From: Carnegiea gigantea
Taxonomy: Eukaryota; Streptophyta; Magnoliopsida; Caryophyllales; Cactaceae
Assembly: GCA_029747015.1 (NCBI GenBank)
Contig: JAKOGI010000354.1
Coordinates: 217,501 to 281,500 of the forward strand
DNA: 64,000 nucleotides
Direction: 5' to 3'
Below, piece by piece: positions 61,994 to 64,000 of the stretch. The notes beneath the pieces are model-generated. The model ran no database searches and was not told the DNA's origin. It saw nothing but the letters and a program-made list of their open reading frames with translations. The translations under genes and the position numbers were made by a program. How positions within the stretch are numbered: the first letter of the stretch is position 1; the number at the start of each line of letters is the position of its first letter.

Positions 61994-63452
61994 TGTTGAC
62001 CCAATTAATGTATAAGGTTTTGATGATGACAATCCAAATGCTCTAGTCAACGTGTTGTGAGCTATGTGTTGTGCTTGAGTTGTATGTTGAGATAGGATTC
62101 GAACAAATATATGGAGCAGTTTAAATGAGCTTAGAGCATCATGATGACATCATGTGAAGAAATTGAGAACACTCCCTCATAACAGTTCCTGGAGTGATTG
62201 CATCGAATTATGACAGAAGCAGTAAAGAACACGCCCTCCAAGCAGTTCTGAGAGTGGAAGCATGGACTTATACAAGACGTCTTGTTGAGAACAAAAGTCT
62301 TAGGATTGCATGTGTATGTTAGATTCTTGTTAATATGCCAAGTAGAAGATCTCCAATTTAGCATTCACTTTGAATGGGTTCAGGGCTCAGAACACTGTCC
62401 CAGAACTGGTCCATGAGATCCGAACTACAGTGTTCTGAGTCTAGAATATAAATCCGATTTTCAAACATTTTTTTAAGGGATTTGTTGACTGTCGATTTTC
62501 TAGAAACAAATTAGGAATAACTTTCCTAATGGTATTTGAGTCAAAAAGGATTTCTTTTACTATAAATATTGTTAAAAGATTTGATTTTATTTTTTGGAAG
62601 AATAGATATCTTGTTTTTGGAAAGATAAGATAAATGGAAAGATATGAGTGATCTCCTATTATAATTTGGAAAGAAGAGTTCTCCTCTTCTTCGCCTCCTT
62701 GCAGCCCAAGGATTCGAGAGGAACAACGATTTTTCACACATTCCTTATTTAAGGAAGACTTATCCCTCATTCTTACATAGGGTTTTCCACCGGTTTGCAC
62801 GAGTTCTTGAATGTGCTGAAATTGCTTTTGAGTCTGAATTTTTCTGTGAGAAAAACCTTCATAGTGTGTACTTAAGTGAGTCTTCATCATTGGCATAATA
62901 GGAGCTGTATTGTACCTTACACTTAGCTTATTTAGAAGCATTCAAGTAAGGCGTTCATCATCTCTTTTCCATCATCGTGATTAGAGGTTGTCCAAACTGT
63001 TGGACGTGGTCTCTTAGGAGACGTGTGGACATTGTATCCGTGAGTGTTTTGACCAAGTTTAGGGAGACTTTGGATGTGTGCTTGTAACTAGAGTTTTTGG
63101 TAGACTAAGTTACATGTGTTACGGTTGTAACGTGTTTGGCCCGGTTTAGTGAAAGTGTTTACTGAAATCCTACAGTAGTAGGTCGTGGTTTTTACACCTC
63201 AGTTGGGCCAGAGCTAGTTTTCCATGTAAAAATATTGTGTCTCCTTTACAATTTCCGCAAATTAGTGTCGTTTCTGCTTCACTGAGAACACAAGTCACAA
63301 ACAGGTCTCACGAGTGTTCTGAAATAAGTTTGTCTCCATCTCACTAGAAACACTTACTCCAAACAGTTCTCATGAGTGTTTTTGAAACAGTTCGAAAAAT
63401 TGGTAGACACAATTCACCCCCCTCTTGTGTTCTTGTGAGTTAAAATCTAACA
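61994..63452 (+). repeat. Copia-type 5' LTR
   Basis: Starts TGTTGACCCAATTAATGTAT and ends AAAATCTAACA (TGTT...AACA). Two bases later comes the primer site. The opening words TGTTGACCC and TTTTGATGATGACAA are usual for large plant Copia elements. Length is 1459 bp. The 3' LTR lies beyond the window, so integrity and age cannot be judged. Insertion is exactly at the end of the MITE's right target duplication. Confidence 0.8.
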
Positions 63453-63454
63453 AG

Positions 63455-63466
63455 TGGTATCAGAGC
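63455..63466 (+). other. Copia primer-binding site (tRNA-Met)
   Basis: TGGTATCAGAGC, 2 nt after the LTR. Confidence 0.9.
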
Positions 63467-63510
63467 AGAGTTCACACACCTAGGTTAACACCTTGAGAGA
63501 TCCTAAAAAT

Positions 63511-64000
63511 ATGAGTGCACTACAAGGAATCTTAGAAGGTCAATCTGTGACTCGTCCTCCATACTGTAATGGACAATACTATAATTGATGGAAAAACCGA
63601 ATGGAAAACTACATTCAAGCTGATGATTATGAGCTATGGATGATCATTGAGAATGGTCCTTATATTCCAATGAAAACCACAGAAGATGGCAAAACAGTTC
63701 CCAAGAAGCCAACTGAGTTTGACTCAGATGACTTCAAGAAATTGAAGAAAAATGCCAGGGCCAAGAAATTGCTACACTTTGGCCTTGGTCCGGACGAGTA
63801 CACTCGCATCTCAGAGTGTGATTCAGCAAAGAAAATCTGGAATGCTCTTCGTGTGGCTCACGAAGGAACCAACCAAGTCAAACAGTTCAGGATAGAGCTA
63901 CTAATGAGAAAGTACGAATTGTTTGAAATGAGTGACAAAGAGACTGTGATGGATATGTATACGCGTTTCACCCACATCACTAATGAGTTGAAATCCTTGG
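63511..64000 (+). CDS. Copia gag (UBN2-type), N-terminal part, one in-frame stop
   Basis: The ATG at 63511 opens a gag frame that runs to the edge. It shows the copia gag pattern: PPYCNGQYYN then a W-K-x-RM segment, ELWMIIENGPYIP, then AKKLLHFGLGPDEYTRISEC, KKIWNALRVAHEGTNQVK and MYTRFTHITNELKSL. Codon 63586-63588 is TGA where the family has tryptophan (a single G-to-A change explains it). Otherwise the frame is open for 163 codons, so the copy is fairly young. Gag forms the virus-like particle; pol is outside the window. Confidence 0.85.

Overview
The window is plant nuclear DNA: AT-rich, intron-bearing and built mostly from transposable elements nested in one another. Every mobile family seen here is typical of flowering plants (LINE with a DUF4283-type ORF1, Helitron, hAT, MULE, Copia, LARD, Cassandra TRIM, MITEs, endogenous pararetrovirus). 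The species cannot be named from the sequence. Only one region looks like a conserved host gene.

Layout. 1-827 (-): a LINE, with the end of ORF1 and the first codons of ORF2, abutting a large compound TA/CA microsatellite (826-1104). 1281-4981: Helitron-like DNA with two possible 5' ends, one 3' end, an internal ~400-bp tandem repeat and exon-like captured sequence. 5320-6980: a decayed hAT transposase. 7960-8210: a CACTA-like end. 8513-8852 and 11201-11780: hAT-type MITEs. 12205-46260: a broken-up array of a dispersed repeat, here called X, that holds two endogenous pararetrovirus (EPRV) copies. Copy A lies on + (15330-34375) and copy B on - (36373-43990), so they are tail to tail. Copy A is split by a MITE (17215-18632) and by a complete non-coding LTR element (LARD, 22965-33514, - strand) with 3.7-3.9 kb LTRs. 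Copy B carries two MITEs in its leader and has lost the catalytic core of its reverse transcriptase.

46513-52600 is a complete MULE with ~320-bp terminal inverted repeats and a perfect 9-bp target duplication. It carries a MuDR-like transposase gene (PB1-like, MULE, SWIM and zinc-knuckle parts) on + and a convergent gene on - for a GRF-type zinc finger, coiled-coil, membrane-tail protein. The transposase gene is interrupted by a Cassandra-like solo LTR that contains 5S-rRNA-like sequence and has a perfect 5-bp duplication.

53285-53515 is a probable tRNA-derived SINE. 56423-60733 (-) holds ten exons of a host gene of the Rgp1 family (partner of Ric1 in the Rab6 exchange factor at the Golgi); its N-terminal exons were not found and probably lie beyond the right edge. 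A LINE fragment, a hAT MITE with a perfect target duplication and the 5' LTR plus gag of a Copia element (61994-64000) fill its upstream side.

All reading frames given for mobile elements are decayed by stops or frameshifts unless stated. Exon borders were set by eye from GT/AG sites, frame continuity and recognisable protein sequence.
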